Below, one piece after another: positions 28,759 to 39,898 of a stretch of 64,000 nt of DNA (positions are counted from its first letter, which is position 1; each line of letters opens with the position of its first letter). Below the pieces are notes generated by a model that did no database searches, was not told the DNA's origin, and was given only the letters and a program-made list of their open reading frames with translations. Source of the stretch: CAVUOA01 sp963742955 (GTDB taxonomy: Bacteria > Bacteroidota > Ignavibacteria > Tepidaquicellales > OLB5); the NCBI GenBank assembly GCA_963742955.1, contig CAVUOA010000009.1, positions 310,001 to 374,000 of the forward strand, given 5' to 3'. A program made the translations under genes and the position numbers.

Positions 28759-30029
28759 ATGAAAAAAGTAATGTTACTTTTAACACTCTGTACTCTATAC
28801 ACTCTGCACACTCAAAACACTCTGTCCCAGTGGTATCAGCAGCAGGTACCCACATCGCAGTTGGTTCAGGATATACATTTTTTGGATACACTGCACGGGT
28901 GGCTTGCCTGCTCCAACGGTTCGGTTAATGACAGCGGAATAATACTATATACTTCTACAGGCGGCACAAGCTGGATAAAACAATTGGGTATTTCATCTTC
29001 TCCGCTTTTTGCATTAAAGATGGCTAATCTGAACACAGGCTATTGTGTGGGAGGATTTAGAAAGATATATAAGACTACGGACGGAGGGATTAATTGGTTG
29101 AATATGAACACAGGATTTGCAAATTATTTTGGAGATGTTGCAGTACCAAATACAAATGGAGATACAGCGTATTTTGAAGATTTTACCTCGGGAGAGGGAA
29201 TCTGGAAAACAACAAACGGCGGATTAACATTTGCAAATATATACCCGCCTGCTTATGGGAGGACATTGTTTTTCATAAACAATCAAACAGGGTGGGCAGA
29301 AATTGGCAGCTTTTATCTTGTCCATACCACCAACGGGGGACAGAACTGGACCACACTGCAAAATTTTGCAAGTCCAATAGGAGATATATTTTTTGTAAAT
29401 GAAAATACAGGCTGGGTAATTGGTGGGAGATTCTACAGGGGGTCTTGAAGACAACGAATGGCGGTGTAAATTTTATAGCTCAAACAATTACCAAGCGGGA
29501 GTTCAGGAGCATTTGGGATATTTATGATAGATAGCCAAAATGGCTGGATTGGAAGATATAAGTCTTAAGATTCACAAAACCATAAATAGTGGACAAAATT
29601 GGGTTTTGCACGAAACACCGATAGATGTAAGTAAAAGAATAAATTTTATAGATTCTCTTTTAGGCTGGTGCGCGACAACAGGTTTGGCAAAGACTACCAA
29701 CGGCGGCATTAAGCTATATAGGACAGATAAACACGGAAGTTCCAGGGAAATATATTTTAACTCAGAACTATCCAAATCCATTTAATCCGCAAACAACGAT
29801 AGAGTTCTCGTTAGTAAAGCCCTCTTATGCAGAACTGAAAGTATATGACGTTTTAGGAAAGGAGCTTTCGGTATTTCAAAGTGAAGAGTTATTAAATGCC
29901 GGAACACACAGGTTTATTTTTAACGGGGCGGAACTTTCATCGGGTATATATTTTTACAAGCTGATTATTAAAAGCTCAAGAGAAGAAATAGTTTTTCAGA
30001 ATACAAAAAAAATGATATTAATAAAATAA
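28759..30029 (+). pseudogene. Secreted YCF48-like beta-propeller protein with T9SS tail, frame broken about four times
   Basis: The product begins with a signal peptide and continues with repeats such as K-T-T-D-G-G-I-N-W and K-T-T-N-G-G, typical of YCF48/BNR-like propellers. The final part, in another frame, reads L-T-Q-N-Y-P-N-P-F-N-P-Q-T-T ... G-I-Y-F-Y-K and ends K-K-M-I-L-I-K at 30029, a T9SS sorting domain. Frame changes occur near 29440, 29495, 29558 and 29715; the last three are explained by one extra base each. The signal-peptide codons consist of ACTCT-like repeats, giving a T-L-x-T-L peptide pattern. Probably a surface or secreted protein of unknown ligand. Confidence 0.7.
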
Positions 30030-30057
30030 ATCAATCAATTATACCTTAGGAGGCATT

Positions 30058-31648
30058 ATGAAAAAGATATTTTCAATACTGATTCTCCTTATTATCTCAC
30101 AAATAAACGAACTGTCACAAACAACCAATTTAGATAATTATGTAGCTTTAGGCTTCGAAGGCTCGCTTCCGGGACCATACGAAAGCCAGCCGCCAATGGA
30201 TACACTGGCCGAGCTTAACGCAAATCTCTGGCAGCCGTGGGATGTGACGCAGTGGGAAGCGGATTATCTTGATGTGCTTTACAGTTACGGCTTTAAGTTT
30301 TCGTTCTTTCAGGCGGGGTGGTTCCAGACAAGAGCATGGGGACAGCAGACAATTTATCAGGCGGAAGAAACATCTTCGCCCGGAAATAATGTGGAGAAAT
30401 ACAAATACAAAAGCCATTGGTCAAGGGGTGAAGATATATACGATAACAGCAGTTATGGTAACGGCGTGAGGGTGAGGCATTACATTGCAAATCCCAATAA
30501 TCCCCAGCCCGGCTATGTGTTAACCGATGCGGATGAGTTCTTCGAGCAGACAGGCAGTATATTATCGCAAACGAATATAAAGTACAAGTATAAAAGAACA
30601 GAGAGCGATTCTCTGAATATATGGTACATTATGCCGAGAATGAGGATTGATTCAGGTTTTGCTGTTAATAATCCGCAAACGCCGGTAGTTAAAGTACAAG
30701 TACTTTCATATAATGGTGATATAGTCAAAGAGGTAATAATAAAGTGTGAAAACTTCAGAAAAAGTAACTTTCAATATACAAACGGAATATTTAGAAGAAT
30801 ACCTGCTTCCCCCAAACGATCAGCTCCAAGTTAGCTCCAGTGCGTTAAACGGATTAAACACAGGCAGGGATTACAGCCAAACGGCACAGTCCGGTGATTG
30901 CCGCGTTGACTTTAAAATATACTGGTACGAAACAACCGACCTCTGGATAGATTATGTGAAGGTGGAAGACCAATACGCCCACGAACTATTTAAAGGTTTT
31001 AGAGATAATCAATTGAACAATGAGATGGGAACAATACTCAACCACTCCCACAGTGATATATTTACAGGCATGTTTACGGAAGAAATACAGGCAGACAACG
31101 TTTCAGCAGTAAAATATTACAATGATTTGATGGCGGCGAGTTTTCCTCAGCACCCTAACGCAAGGGCGTTTAATTTATATAACGAAATGTCGTTTGACTG
31201 GATAAACACTTATAAGTCAAACACTCTCCAGTATTTTCCTACCGTGGTGTCGGGAATGTTTCCCGACGCATTCACGAAGTGAATAATTATAACATGCCGG
31301 GTAACAATTTTCCGCATACAATTTCCTCCCCTAATTTGGTAATTTATTATCAACTAACTTAAAACTTCACAATTCTCCATAGTTTATTCCGTTAAGAAAC
31401 AGTTTTACTCTGAAAAGCACAGCTAAACAAAAAGCCACTATGCGTTTGCATCGGGAAACATTCCCGACTCCACTTGAAGAAGTAATGAAGCTGGTAAACA
31501 ACGAGTTCAAGCAGCCGGGAAGATACACGGTTGATTTTAACGGAACCAACTTAGCATCAGGCGTATATTTTTACAAATAGAAGCCCACCAAGGCGGGTCT
31601 TTGACAGGGGATTATGTAAATAGTAAGAAGATGGTGTTGGTAAAGTAG
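30058..31648 (+). pseudogene. Secreted hypothetical protein with T9SS tail, frame broken
   Basis: Starts after a clear AGGAGG with a signal peptide (M-K-K-I-F-S-I-L-I-L-L-I-I-S). The first 228 residues are rich in Trp, Tyr and Asp (A-G-W-F-Q-T-R-A-W-G). One extra base near 30745 shifts the frame, restoring EVIIKVKTSEKVTFNIQTEY, which continues to FPDAFTK at 31282. A T9SS-type end (L-V-N-N-E-F-K-Q-P-G, then N-L-A-S-G-V-Y-F-Y-K) lies at about 31470-31579. A GC palindrome (31584-31597) sits where the tail should continue, and S-K-K-M-V-L-V-K closes at 31648. The stretch 31283-31440 has no clean frame. I recognise no enzymatic family. Confidence 0.5.
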
Positions 31649-31676
31649 ACATATTAAAATTACATTCCAATTTTAC

Positions 31677-31700
31677 AACGCCCTTAAAACGGGCGTTTTT
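31677..31700 (+). terminator. Rho-independent terminator
   Basis: AACGCCC, loop TTAAAA, CGGGCGTT with a following T-run, 29 bases after the end of the T9SS-tailed gene. The stem is GC-rich and the layout is standard. Confidence 0.8.
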
Positions 31701-31717
31701 CTTTAATATAATTTACC

Positions 31718-31748
31718 TTGAAAGAAGTTGGTATTAACTCTATATTTA
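31718..31748 (+). promoter_or_regulatory. Bacteroidota-type promoter for the aminotransferase gene
   Basis: TTG (31718-31720), exactly 20 bases, TATATTTA (31741-31748), one base off TAnnTTTG. It lies between the preceding terminator and the aminotransferase start, 70 bases upstream of the ATG. Confidence 0.45.
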
Positions 31749-31818
31749 CTTTTTTAAGCATGGAATTATATCCTTCCGGTTAAACAAAAGGATATACCTC
31801 ATTTTATAATATAAAGAT

Positions 31819-33108
31819 ATGGAAACCTTAGTAAAAACCCCGATAGATTATAATTTGGTAAGGCAGAAGATTAAAGAAAGCAATCTTAAAAATGTCGGTA
31901 AAGCTTCAATCAGAGAAATACTGGCTCTTATAAATAATATCGAAAAAGAATGCGGTACTAAATTCATAAGAATGGAAATGGGCATCCCGGGACTTCCCGC
32001 TTCACAGATAGGTATCGACGCAGAAATTAAAGCGCTTCACAGCGGAATAGCCAGCCAGTATCCTAATATCGAAGGCATCCCCGAACTGAAAAATGAAATA
32101 TCACGTTTCATAAAACTTTTTCTTGATGTTGATGTTCCGCCAAAATGGTGTATTCCATGCACAGGCTCAACTAACGGAAGCTTTATTTCTTTCATTGCAA
32201 CATCACGCTTATGGAAAGATAAAACAACCACATTGTTTCTTGACCCGGGATTTCCGGTACATAAACAGCAGCTTAAAGTCCTTGGTTTGCCGCAAAAAAG
32301 TTTGGACGTGTATGAATACAGGGGAGATAAATTAAAACCTAAGCTGGAAGAAATTCTTAGAGAAGGCGGTATATCATCCATTCTTTATTCAAATCCCAAT
32401 AACCCAACATGGATTTGCTTCACCGAAAAAGAGCTTCGCGCAATCGGCGAGCTTAGCATGAAATATAACGTTGTTGTGCTTGAAGACCTTGCTTACTTCA
32501 ATATGGATTTCAGAAAAGACTATGCTCATCCGGGCAATGCGCCTTATCAGCCGACAGTAGCTAATTTTACCGATAAGTATATTCTGCTCATATCGAGTTC
32601 AAAGATATTCAGTTATGCAGGGCAGAGAATTGGGGCAATGGCATTATCAGAAAAGCTTGCGCAGGTCAACTCACCCGATTTGCTAAGATATTTCACAAGC
32701 GAAAATTTCGGTCATTCATTTGTATACGGTGCTGCGTACGCAGTATCTGCGGGTGTTACACATTCAACGCAATTTGCACTTGCTGCATTAATAAAAGCTG
32801 TGAATAACGGAGAGCACAGTTTTATTGACCAGGTTAAAGTTTACGGTATCAGAGCAAAGATAATGAAAAAAATGTTTTTGGATAACGGTTTCAAAATTGT
32901 GTATGATAAAGATGACGGCGAACCTATTGCAGACGGTTTTTATTTTACAGTTTCTTATCCCGGTCTAACAGGTGAAGAGCTTGTTGAGGAATTAATATAT
33001 TACGGAATCAGCGCAATATCGCTTTCAAATACTGGCAGCCTGCGCAAAGAGGGAATAAGAGCATGTGTATCACTCGTTGCGGATGAACCAGCTTCCCGAA
33101 TTGGATAA
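31819..33108 (+). CDS. PLP-dependent aminotransferase, class I/II
   Basis: About 430 residues of fold-type I aminotransferase. Visible are the P-N-I-E-G-I-P-E-L substrate-side loop, C-T-G-S-T-N-G-S near the phosphate site, S-N-P-N-N-P-T-W, L-E-D-L-A-Y with the Asp that binds the pyridine nitrogen, and the Schiff-base lysine K262 in S-S-S-K-I-F-S-Y-A-G-Q-R. The listed stop is probably false: deleting one C near 33090 gives D-E-Q-L-P-E-L-D-K-R-L and an end at 33142. The substrate cannot be read from the sequence. It has its own promoter-like site and terminator upstream. Confidence 0.82.
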   Translation: METLVKTPIDYNLVRQKIKESNLKNVGKASIREILALINNIEKECGTKFIRMEMGIPGLPASQIGIDAEIKALHSGIASQYPNIEGIPELKNEISRFIKLFLDVDVPPKWCIPCTGSTNGSFISFIATSRLWKDKTTTLFLDPGFPVHKQQLKVLGLPQKSLDVYEYRGDKLKPKLEEILREGGISSILYSNPNNPTWICFTEKELRAIGELSMKYNVVVLEDLAYFNMDFRKDYAHPGNAPYQPTVANFTDKYILLISSSKIFSYAGQRIGAMALSEKLAQVNSPDLLRYFTSENFGHSFVYGAAYAVSAGVTHSTQFALAALIKAVNNGEHSFIDQVKVYGIRAKIMKKMFLDNGFKIVYDKDDGEPIADGFYFTVSYPGLTGEELVEELIYYGISAISLSNTGSLRKEGIRACVSLVADEPASRIG

Positions 33109-33173
33109 AAGACTTAGAATGTTCAATGAAAATCATAAATAAATTTAATAATTAACTTAAAGAATTTTATACA

Positions 33174-34708
33174 TTGCAGTTGGAACACAGCATACTTTCG
33201 ATTCTGATTTTTGCGCCAATAGTATTATCGCTTCCTCTTTTATTCTTTAGTGAAGAAAAAGACAAGCTGATAAAAATATATTCTATTACGGTTTCTGCAT
33301 TAGTTTTCCTGCTTTCACTTTATTTGTATTTCAGCTTTGACGATACAAATGCCGGATTCCAGTTTATGGAACGGTTCCAGTGGGTAAACGGAATAAACGT
33401 TTATTACCTGGTTGGAATAGACGGTATATCGTTATTGCTTGTGATGCTCACTACATTCATTTTCCCGCTGACAATACTGGCAATGTGGAATTCGGTTAAG
33501 AGCAGAATCAAGATTTACTATTTTGTTTTCCTGCTTTTGGAAGGTTCGCTGCTCGGTGTGTTCCTTTCACTTGACCTTATTTTGTTTTATGTTTTCTGGG
33601 AACTGATACTAATACCTATGTATTTCCTTATCGGGATTTGGGGCGGAAAAAACAGGTATTACGCAACTGTGAAATTCTTCCTCTACACAATGTTCGGAAG
33701 CCTGCTCATGCTGGTTGCAATTATCTGGTCGGCAAAGTATTCATCACAGCTTTTCGGTCACTTAACAACCGATTTCTTTGACCTGCAGAAAGCAACACCT
33801 TTTATTCCGTTTAATATTCAGCTTATGGCTGTTCATCTTCTTCGGAATAAGCTTTGCTATTAAGGTACCGATATTTCCGTTCCACACATGGCTGCCTGAT
33901 GCGCACACTGAAGCACCAACAGCAGGTTCGGTAATACTTGCTGCAGTACTTCTCAAAATGGGAACATATGGTTTGCTGAGATTTTCAATCGGTCTGTTTC
34001 CGATTATTTACGTTAAATATACGTACATACTTGCTATTCTTGGTGTAATAGGTATTGTATACGGAGCTTTATTATGCATTGCGCAGAAAGACATGAAGAA
34101 GCTGATAGCATATTCATCTGTAAGCCATATGGGTTTTATTGTGCTGGGACTTTCTGCATTAAACATTGAAAGCATTCAGGGAAGCGTAATACAAATGGTT
34201 AACCACGGGCTTTCGACAGGAGCTTTATTTTTATTTGTTGGTTTTCTTTACGATAGAAGACATACAAGGGAAATATCGGATTTTGGCGGATTGACAAAAA
34301 TCATCCCGATTTATTCTTCTTTACTTCTTGTGATTTGCCTTTCATCTATAGGTCTGCCCGGCTTAAACGGATTTATTGGTGAGTTCATGATTCTAAGCGG
34401 TTCGTTTTCTTCAGTAGCGCTCTCAAACAATGTATATGCAATTATTGCAACTTCCGGCGTAGTGCTTTCAGCCGTGTACCTGTTATGGATGTACCAGCGT
34501 GTTATGCTGGGACCTGTTGAAAAAGAAGAAAATAAACTTGTTCCCGACCTGAACAAAAGAGAAATACTTCAGTATTGTTCCGATTCTTATAATGATAATA
34601 TGGATAGGAGTTCATCCCGATACGTTCCTGAAAAAATCTGACCTCTCAATTAAAAGAACAATCGAGTTTATAGATATTACAAAAAGAAAAGTTCTCGGAA
34701 ATTTTTAA
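33174..34708 (+). pseudogene. nuoM: NADH-quinone oxidoreductase subunit M, frame broken twice
   Basis: Proton-pumping antiporter-like subunit of complex I. Frame 1 covers the N-terminal helices to about 33830 and includes Y-Y-L-V-G-I-D-G-I-S and the helix V-F-W-E-L-I-L-I-P-M-Y with the conserved Glu. Removing one A there restores Q-L-W-L-F-I-F-F-G-I-S-F-A-I-K-V-P, which leads into PFHTWLPDAHTEAPTAGSV. A second extra base near 34575 hides the last helix, I-V-P-I-L-I-M-I-I-W-I-G-V-H-P, and the end G-N-F at 34708. Such breaks in an essential pump subunit point to sequence error. nuoK, nuoL and nuoN lie 18-27 kb away. Start is TTG. Confidence 0.9.
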
Positions 34709-34714
34709 CAAGCT

Positions 34715-35974
34715 ATGGAAGTAAGCTGGATTAGCGTATTACCATTTGTCCTGCTGCTTCTTTCTATTGCCGTACTCCCGTTTGTTATTAATGCCTGGTG
34801 GGAAAAAAATTATTTCTATGTTTCCTTAACAGCTGCTTTAGCTACAACAGTTTATTACCTGGTAATCGGTAAAGGGTGGAGTGTATTCAACTCTGTTGAA
34901 GAATATATAAAGTTTATTTCACTTCTTACTGCTCTGTTTGTAATTTCAGGCGGAATATTTATCGGACTTCGGGGTTATGCTACGCCGTTCAGAAACGTAA
35001 TGTTTCTATTGTTCGGCGCCGTCTTATCTAATTTAATTGGTACTACAGGCGCTTCTATGCTGCTGATAAGACCGTTTATCAAAAGCAACAGGCACAGGAT
35101 AACTACTTTCCATATAGTTTTTTTTATTTTCATAGTTTCAAATGTCGGAGGGGCATTAACCCCGATAGGAGACCCGCCGTTATTTCTTGGTTATCTTAAA
35201 GGAATACCGTTTTTCTGGATTATAGGTAAGGTCTTTGTGAAATGGGCTGTTGCTTTAGGATTGCTGCTTATAATTTATTATGTTCTTGATGTAATTAATT
35301 TCAAAAAGCAGCCGAAAGTTGAACAAAGACGCGAAGAAAAATCGCATGAGAAAATGGAAATGAAGGGACTATATAATATAGGTTTTCTTATTATAGTAAT
35401 TCTTTCTGTTTTCCTTACTGAACCGGTTTTCCTCCGTGAAATAATAATGCTCTCTGCAGCTTTTGCTTCGTATAAGCTGACAAATAATAAAGTCCATGAA
35501 AGAAATGAATTTAAATTTAAGCCGATAATTGAAGTTGCATGGTTGTTTATCGGAATCTTCATTACCATGACGCCGGCTCTTGAACTTCTCAGCCGCCATG
35601 CTTATGATTTGAATTTATCTACCCCTACAAAATTTTACTGGATAACAGGCTCACTCTCTGCATTTCTTGATAACGCTCCGACTTATTTGACATTTTTGAC
35701 GGCATCCATGGGGTATTTCGGACTTAATATTACAAACCTTGAACATGTTAACTTCTTTATTAATTCGCGTTCTGCATATGTAATTGCTATTTCAATTTCA
35801 GCTGTGTTCTTTGGAGCAATGACTTATATCGGGAACGGCCCTAACTTTATGGTTAAGTCTGTAGCAGACAGCCAGAAGGTAAAAACAACAAGCTTTTTCG
35901 GTTACATCTTCAAATATTCACTTCCGATTTTATTGCCCATTTATATTCTAATATGGTGGCTGTTCATTTCATAA
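34715..35974 (+). CDS. NhaD/CitMHS-like sodium:proton antiporter family protein
   Basis: 419 residues with about 11-12 hydrophobic segments. The conserved S-N-V-G-G-A-L-T-P-I-G-D-P-P-L loop and a second half with L-S-A-F-L-D-N-A-P-T-Y place it in the ion-transporter superfamily beside NhaD antiporters and the CitMHS_2 family. A charged cytoplasmic loop follows about residue 190. It begins seven bases after nuoM, so the pair may be co-transcribed, which would fit a role in sodium/proton balance. Substrate not proven. Confidence 0.8.
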   Translation: MEVSWISVLPFVLLLLSIAVLPFVINAWWEKNYFYVSLTAALATTVYYLVIGKGWSVFNSVEEYIKFISLLTALFVISGGIFIGLRGYATPFRNVMFLLFGAVLSNLIGTTGASMLLIRPFIKSNRHRITTFHIVFFIFIVSNVGGALTPIGDPPLFLGYLKGIPFFWIIGKVFVKWAVALGLLLIIYYVLDVINFKKQPKVEQRREEKSHEKMEMKGLYNIGFLIIVILSVFLTEPVFLREIIMLSAAFASYKLTNNKVHERNEFKFKPIIEVAWLFIGIFITMTPALELLSRHAYDLNLSTPTKFYWITGSLSAFLDNAPTYLTFLTASMGYFGLNITNLEHVNFFINSRSAYVIAISISAVFFGAMTYIGNGPNFMVKSVADSQKVKTTSFFGYIFKYSLPILLPIYILIWWLFIS

Positions 35975-36097
35975 AATTCCGCTGAAATACTTTTTCCTCA
36001 TCATTTTATTTCTAATAACGTCATACTGAAATATTACCCTGAAACTTCTTACCATTTGTATCAATTTTACATTATATTCAATACAGATATATAAAAC

Positions 36098-36325
36098 ATG
36101 AATAAAGAACTTCCAAAATGTAAATGCGGACACACCAGGGACCATCACATGGTTACAGCGAAAACAAAATACGGAACATCCGGCTGGCTTGCTCTTTCGC
36201 TTGCATACAGCGCAAAACCTGTTGAGGTGGTTTTCCAGTGCCAAAAATGCGGGCAAACAATTGAAACCAGCCGTGACCCCGGGATTTTAGAAAAATACAG
36301 GTATAATTCTGATATTACCAAGTAA
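36098..36325 (+). CDS. Small zinc-ribbon-like hypothetical protein
   Basis: 75 residues with C-K-C-G-H near the start, H-H a few residues later and a C-terminal C-Q-K-C-G pair, together a likely zinc site. Codon use and an in-frame ATG after an AT-rich leader support a real gene, although the ribosome-binding site is weak. No family name is recognised. A Trp-containing segment (G-W-L-A-L-S-L-A-Y) separates the two metal half-sites. Confidence 0.55.
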   Translation: MNKELPKCKCGHTRDHHMVTAKTKYGTSGWLALSLAYSAKPVEVVFQCQKCGQTIETSRDPGILEKYRYNSDITK

Positions 36326-36347
36326 TGAAAATTAAAATATAATTGTC

Positions 36348-38082
36348 ATGAACAAAAAATACCGATTATTAACATCTTTCCTTATTATTCTTGTTTTGAT
36401 TACATCATTGAACTTTATTTTTCGTTTCCAGAGCGGCAGAGTGAGAAACGAATCTGTAAAGAGCAGTAAGACTGATTCCATTTACTCAAAACCACATGAT
36501 GTTTATCCGGATGAGATGAAAAACCGTTTACCTCATTCCGATTATCCTCCCGGAGTTACTTTTGGCTCAACCGAAACTCCCATTGTATATAACAATGTAA
36601 ATATTTCTCAGAACAGCGCGCCTCAGAATGAGCCGTCAGTCAAGTTCAGCAGTGTCAGCACAGGCAGGGTTGTTGCTGCATGGCGTGATTTCAGAATCAG
36701 CGCTAACCCCGCAATCAGAAGGGTAGGATTTAGTTTCTCTACAGACGCCGGGGTAACATGGTCTGTAAGCCAGCTGCTTCCTTTGCCTGACCCGACTCAT
36801 CCGAGAACAAGTGACCCTGCCGTAGGTGTCGATATCGATGGTAATTTTTATATTGCCACTATATCTATAAATAATTCAGACGCCGACGGTGAAGTGCTTG
36901 TATATAAGTCTACTAACGGAGGAGTTTCATTTGACACAGGGTATGTTGCCGCTCAAAGTACTGGCATGGGAGGCTTTGGAGAAGATAAAGAGTATATTAC
37001 AGCTGATTTAGACCCAACAAGCCCTTATGCTAATACTATCTATATCAGCTGGACGCGATTTGTGTCAGGGCAAAGTATACTTCTCACCAAATCAACAAAT
37101 GGAGGAGTCAATTGGTCTGCACCTTCACAAGTAAGCGATGTTACCAGCGGAGTTCAGGGTTCAGACCCGGCTGTGGGTAATCATGGTGAAATATATGTTG
37201 TCTGGGATGGTCCCGGGGGAACAACGTTTGATAAGTCAACCGATGGAGGAAACACTTTTGGAGTTGATAAAGTAATTAGTACTGAAACATTCACAAACGG
37301 GTTTCCTTCTATAGCTGTGGCTCCATTAACTGCAAGCAGAATTGCGCCTATTTTTGTTAGTTTGGAGTGATGCAAGAAACGGCGATTACGATGTTTTCTG
37401 CAGTACGTCTTTTAACAAAGGTGAAACATGGACTGCACCGGTAAGAGTGAACGATGACCCTATTGGTAACGGTAAAATTCAATATTGGCCGTGGATTTCA
37501 GTTAATGAAAACGGGAAAATTGCAATATTATATTACGATACAAGAAATACACCGAACAATACGGTAATAGAAGCTTACATAGCAACATCGGTTGACCAGG
37601 GAGCATCGTTTTCAAATGCTTTGTTAAGCACTCAGCAGTCGCCTACAAATCAGCCCAATGGCGATGTAAGATTCGGTGATTATATAGGAATTGATTTTCA
37701 GGGAAGTAAAATTGTTCCAGTATGGACTGATGAAAGAGCAGGCGGCTTTGACATGGATATATATACTGCAGTTGTTGATATAACTGTAGGCATTCAGCCG
37801 GCAGTAAATAAAATTCCGTCAGAATTTATACTCAATCAAAATTATCCGAATCCATTTAACCCGGGTACTGTAATCAGCTTTAGCCTTCCGAAGGCATCAG
37901 CTTTAAAATTAACGGTATTAGACGTTACCGGCAGGGTAGTTTCTACGTTAATAGACGGAAAGAAAAATGCAGGTAATTATAATATAAAATGGGACGGAAG
38001 CAGCTTTTCAAGCGGAGTATATTTTTACAGGCTTGAAACAGGAGATTTTACCGAAACCAAAAAGATGATTTTACTCAAGTAG
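36348..38082 (+). pseudogene. Secreted BNR-repeat (sialidase-like) propeller protein with T9SS tail, one frameshift
   Basis: A signal anchor or peptide (about residues 5-26) is followed by a six-bladed propeller region with BNR-type boxes (S-T-D-A-G-V-T-W, S-T-N-G-G-V-N-W, S-T-D-G-G-N-T-F). One extra A near 37360 breaks the frame; removing it restores I-F-V-V-W-S-D-A-R-N-G-D. The C-terminus is a complete T9SS domain (N-Y-P-N-P-F-N-P-G-T, V-L-D-V-T-G-R-V-V, S-S-G-V-Y-F-Y-R-L, K-K-M-I-L-L-K). Catalytic sialidase residues were not verified, so an enzymatic role is uncertain. A terminator follows. Confidence 0.8.
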
Positions 38083-38103
38083 ATTATTCAAAGATGTTTA
38101 ATT

Positions 38104-38141
38104 AATTCCCGTCTTGAAAAATTTAAGACGGGAATTTTTTT
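38104..38141 (+). terminator. Rho-independent terminator
   Basis: AATTCCCGTCTT, nine-base loop, AAGACGGGAATT and a run of seven Ts, 21 bases after the T9SS-tailed propeller gene. Confidence 0.88.
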
Positions 38142-38335
38142 GCTCTGATAATTTCAATCGAGCTAAATGCATGTAAAATATAAATACACCATTCACGTTA
38201 TTGATACACCTGATTTTATCGTTCATTTTAGAATATTCAATTCACAGAAATTTATAGACGATCGATTCCGCAGTAAACGGATTTTTATATTTATTATTTT
38301 TATTGTTTAACGGATAAATCTGGGATTAACACATC

Positions 38336-39781
38336 TTGCAGCAAAACGAAGTAAAATCATCACATCCGGAAAGCGAAGAATTATTAAAGAATGAAGAATT
38401 CTTCAAAAGCCTGCTTGAAAACAGTCTCGATTCAGTTGCACTTCTCGACGAAACAAGCCGTATTAAGTATATAACACCTTCGGTAAAAAAAATATTTGGT
38501 GTACAGCCCGAAGACTTTATCGGAAAAAGCTGGTTCAATATGATTTATGAAGAGGACATTGCTCTGGTAAAAGAGAAACTGTACAGTGTACTTCAGTCTC
38601 CCGGGAATATTGAATTTATAACTTGCAGAGTCAAAGCAGGAAGCGGAAATGTACTTTGGATAGAGGCATCAGGTATAAATAAGTTAAACGAACCGGATAT
38701 AAATTCTATAATTGTAAACTTCAGAGATATAACTTCAAGAAAAGCTGATGAGGAGAGGCTTCGCGATACAACACTGAGGCTCGCTGTGCTTTTGGGTAAC
38801 CTTGGCAATGTAGTTCTATACGAAACAGGAGGGGGAAGAGAATTTGTAACACAAAATATTTTCCGGCTGCTCGGCTATCCGCCTGAAAAATTTACCGAAG
38901 ACCGCGCATTTTTCACAACGCTTATTCATCCTGATGACAGCGCAGAAATAGATATTCAAAGTGAAATATGGAGAAAATCAGGGGCAAAGGAATCGCTCAA
39001 GCTTGAATTCAGATGCAAACGCTCCAACGGAAGTTATATTTGGCTTGAAGACTACATGACTTTAATTGTTCCGCGCGATACGGAAGCATATATGACAGGT
39101 ATTCTGATAGATATTACAGAAAGAAAAGAAGCGGAAGACCATATCAGAAAATCTCTTAAAGAAAAGGAAGTGCTTCTCAAAGAAATTCATCACAGGGTAA
39201 AAAATAATCTCCAGATTATTTCAAGCCTCCTGAAAATGCAATCGGGATATTTGAAAAACGATGATGACGCGCAGATTGTCAAAAAGAGCCTTAATCATAT
39301 AAGGTCAATGGCTATAATTCACCAGCTCTTATATAAATCGGATAACTTTTCCCGCATAAATTTTGGGGATTACCTTAAGGAGCTTCTTAACTATCTTCCC
39401 GAAATGCTTAATATCGGTAAAGTAATATTTATTGTTGACGTTAAAAACATTGTATTGAGCATGGATATTTCAATCCCGTGCGCATTGCTTATAAATGAGA
39501 TTGTTAGCAACAGCCTTAAACATGCTTTTAATGATGATATTCCCAATCCGCAAATAAAAATACAACTGAAAAACGATTCGGGAATCCATGAGCTTATTAT
39601 ATCTGATAACGGAAGCGGTCTGCCGGCTGATTTCAAATTGAATTCCGACAGAACATTTGGTATACAGCTTATACAAACTCTTCTGACACAAATTGAGGCA
39701 AAGATGGATATCGATACTTCATCGGGTACAAAGTTTACTATCAGATTTTCTGATAACCAGTACCGGGAAAGATTGAATTAA
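38336..39781 (+). CDS. PAS-PAS sensor histidine kinase (HisKA_2 type)
   Basis: 481 residues, no membrane segment, so a cytoplasmic sensor. Two PAS domains (about 20-135 and 145-265; each ends with a D-I-T-S/E-R-K PAC-like segment) precede the kinase core. The dimerisation box has the phosphoacceptor histidine in E-I-H-H-R-V-K-N-N-L-Q-I-I-S-S, typical of HisKA_2/HWE-like kinases. The ATPase follows with N-E-I-V-S-N-S-L-K-H-A-F, D-N-G-S-G-L-P and S-S-G-T-K-F-T-I. No response regulator is adjacent. The start is TTG with no strong ribosome-binding site, so a few residues are uncertain. Confidence 0.87.
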   Translation: MQQNEVKSSHPESEELLKNEEFFKSLLENSLDSVALLDETSRIKYITPSVKKIFGVQPEDFIGKSWFNMIYEEDIALVKEKLYSVLQSPGNIEFITCRVKAGSGNVLWIEASGINKLNEPDINSIIVNFRDITSRKADEERLRDTTLRLAVLLGNLGNVVLYETGGGREFVTQNIFRLLGYPPEKFTEDRAFFTTLIHPDDSAEIDIQSEIWRKSGAKESLKLEFRCKRSNGSYIWLEDYMTLIVPRDTEAYMTGILIDITERKEAEDHIRKSLKEKEVLLKEIHHRVKNNLQIISSLLKMQSGYLKNDDDAQIVKKSLNHIRSMAIIHQLLYKSDNFSRINFGDYLKELLNYLPEMLNIGKVIFIVDVKNIVLSMDISIPCALLINEIVSNSLKHAFNDDIPNPQIKIQLKNDSGIHELIISDNGSGLPADFKLNSDRTFGIQLIQTLLTQIEAKMDIDTSSGTKFTIRFSDNQYRERLN

Positions 39782-39898
39782 CCCGCTTATTCCAAACCTC
39801 TAAAATCCTCCATTCACTTCATCTTGTTTTGAAAATAGAAAATTTTAATTAAATTGCGGAATCCATTTAATAACTAATTTTTCAATAGGAGGAAAATC

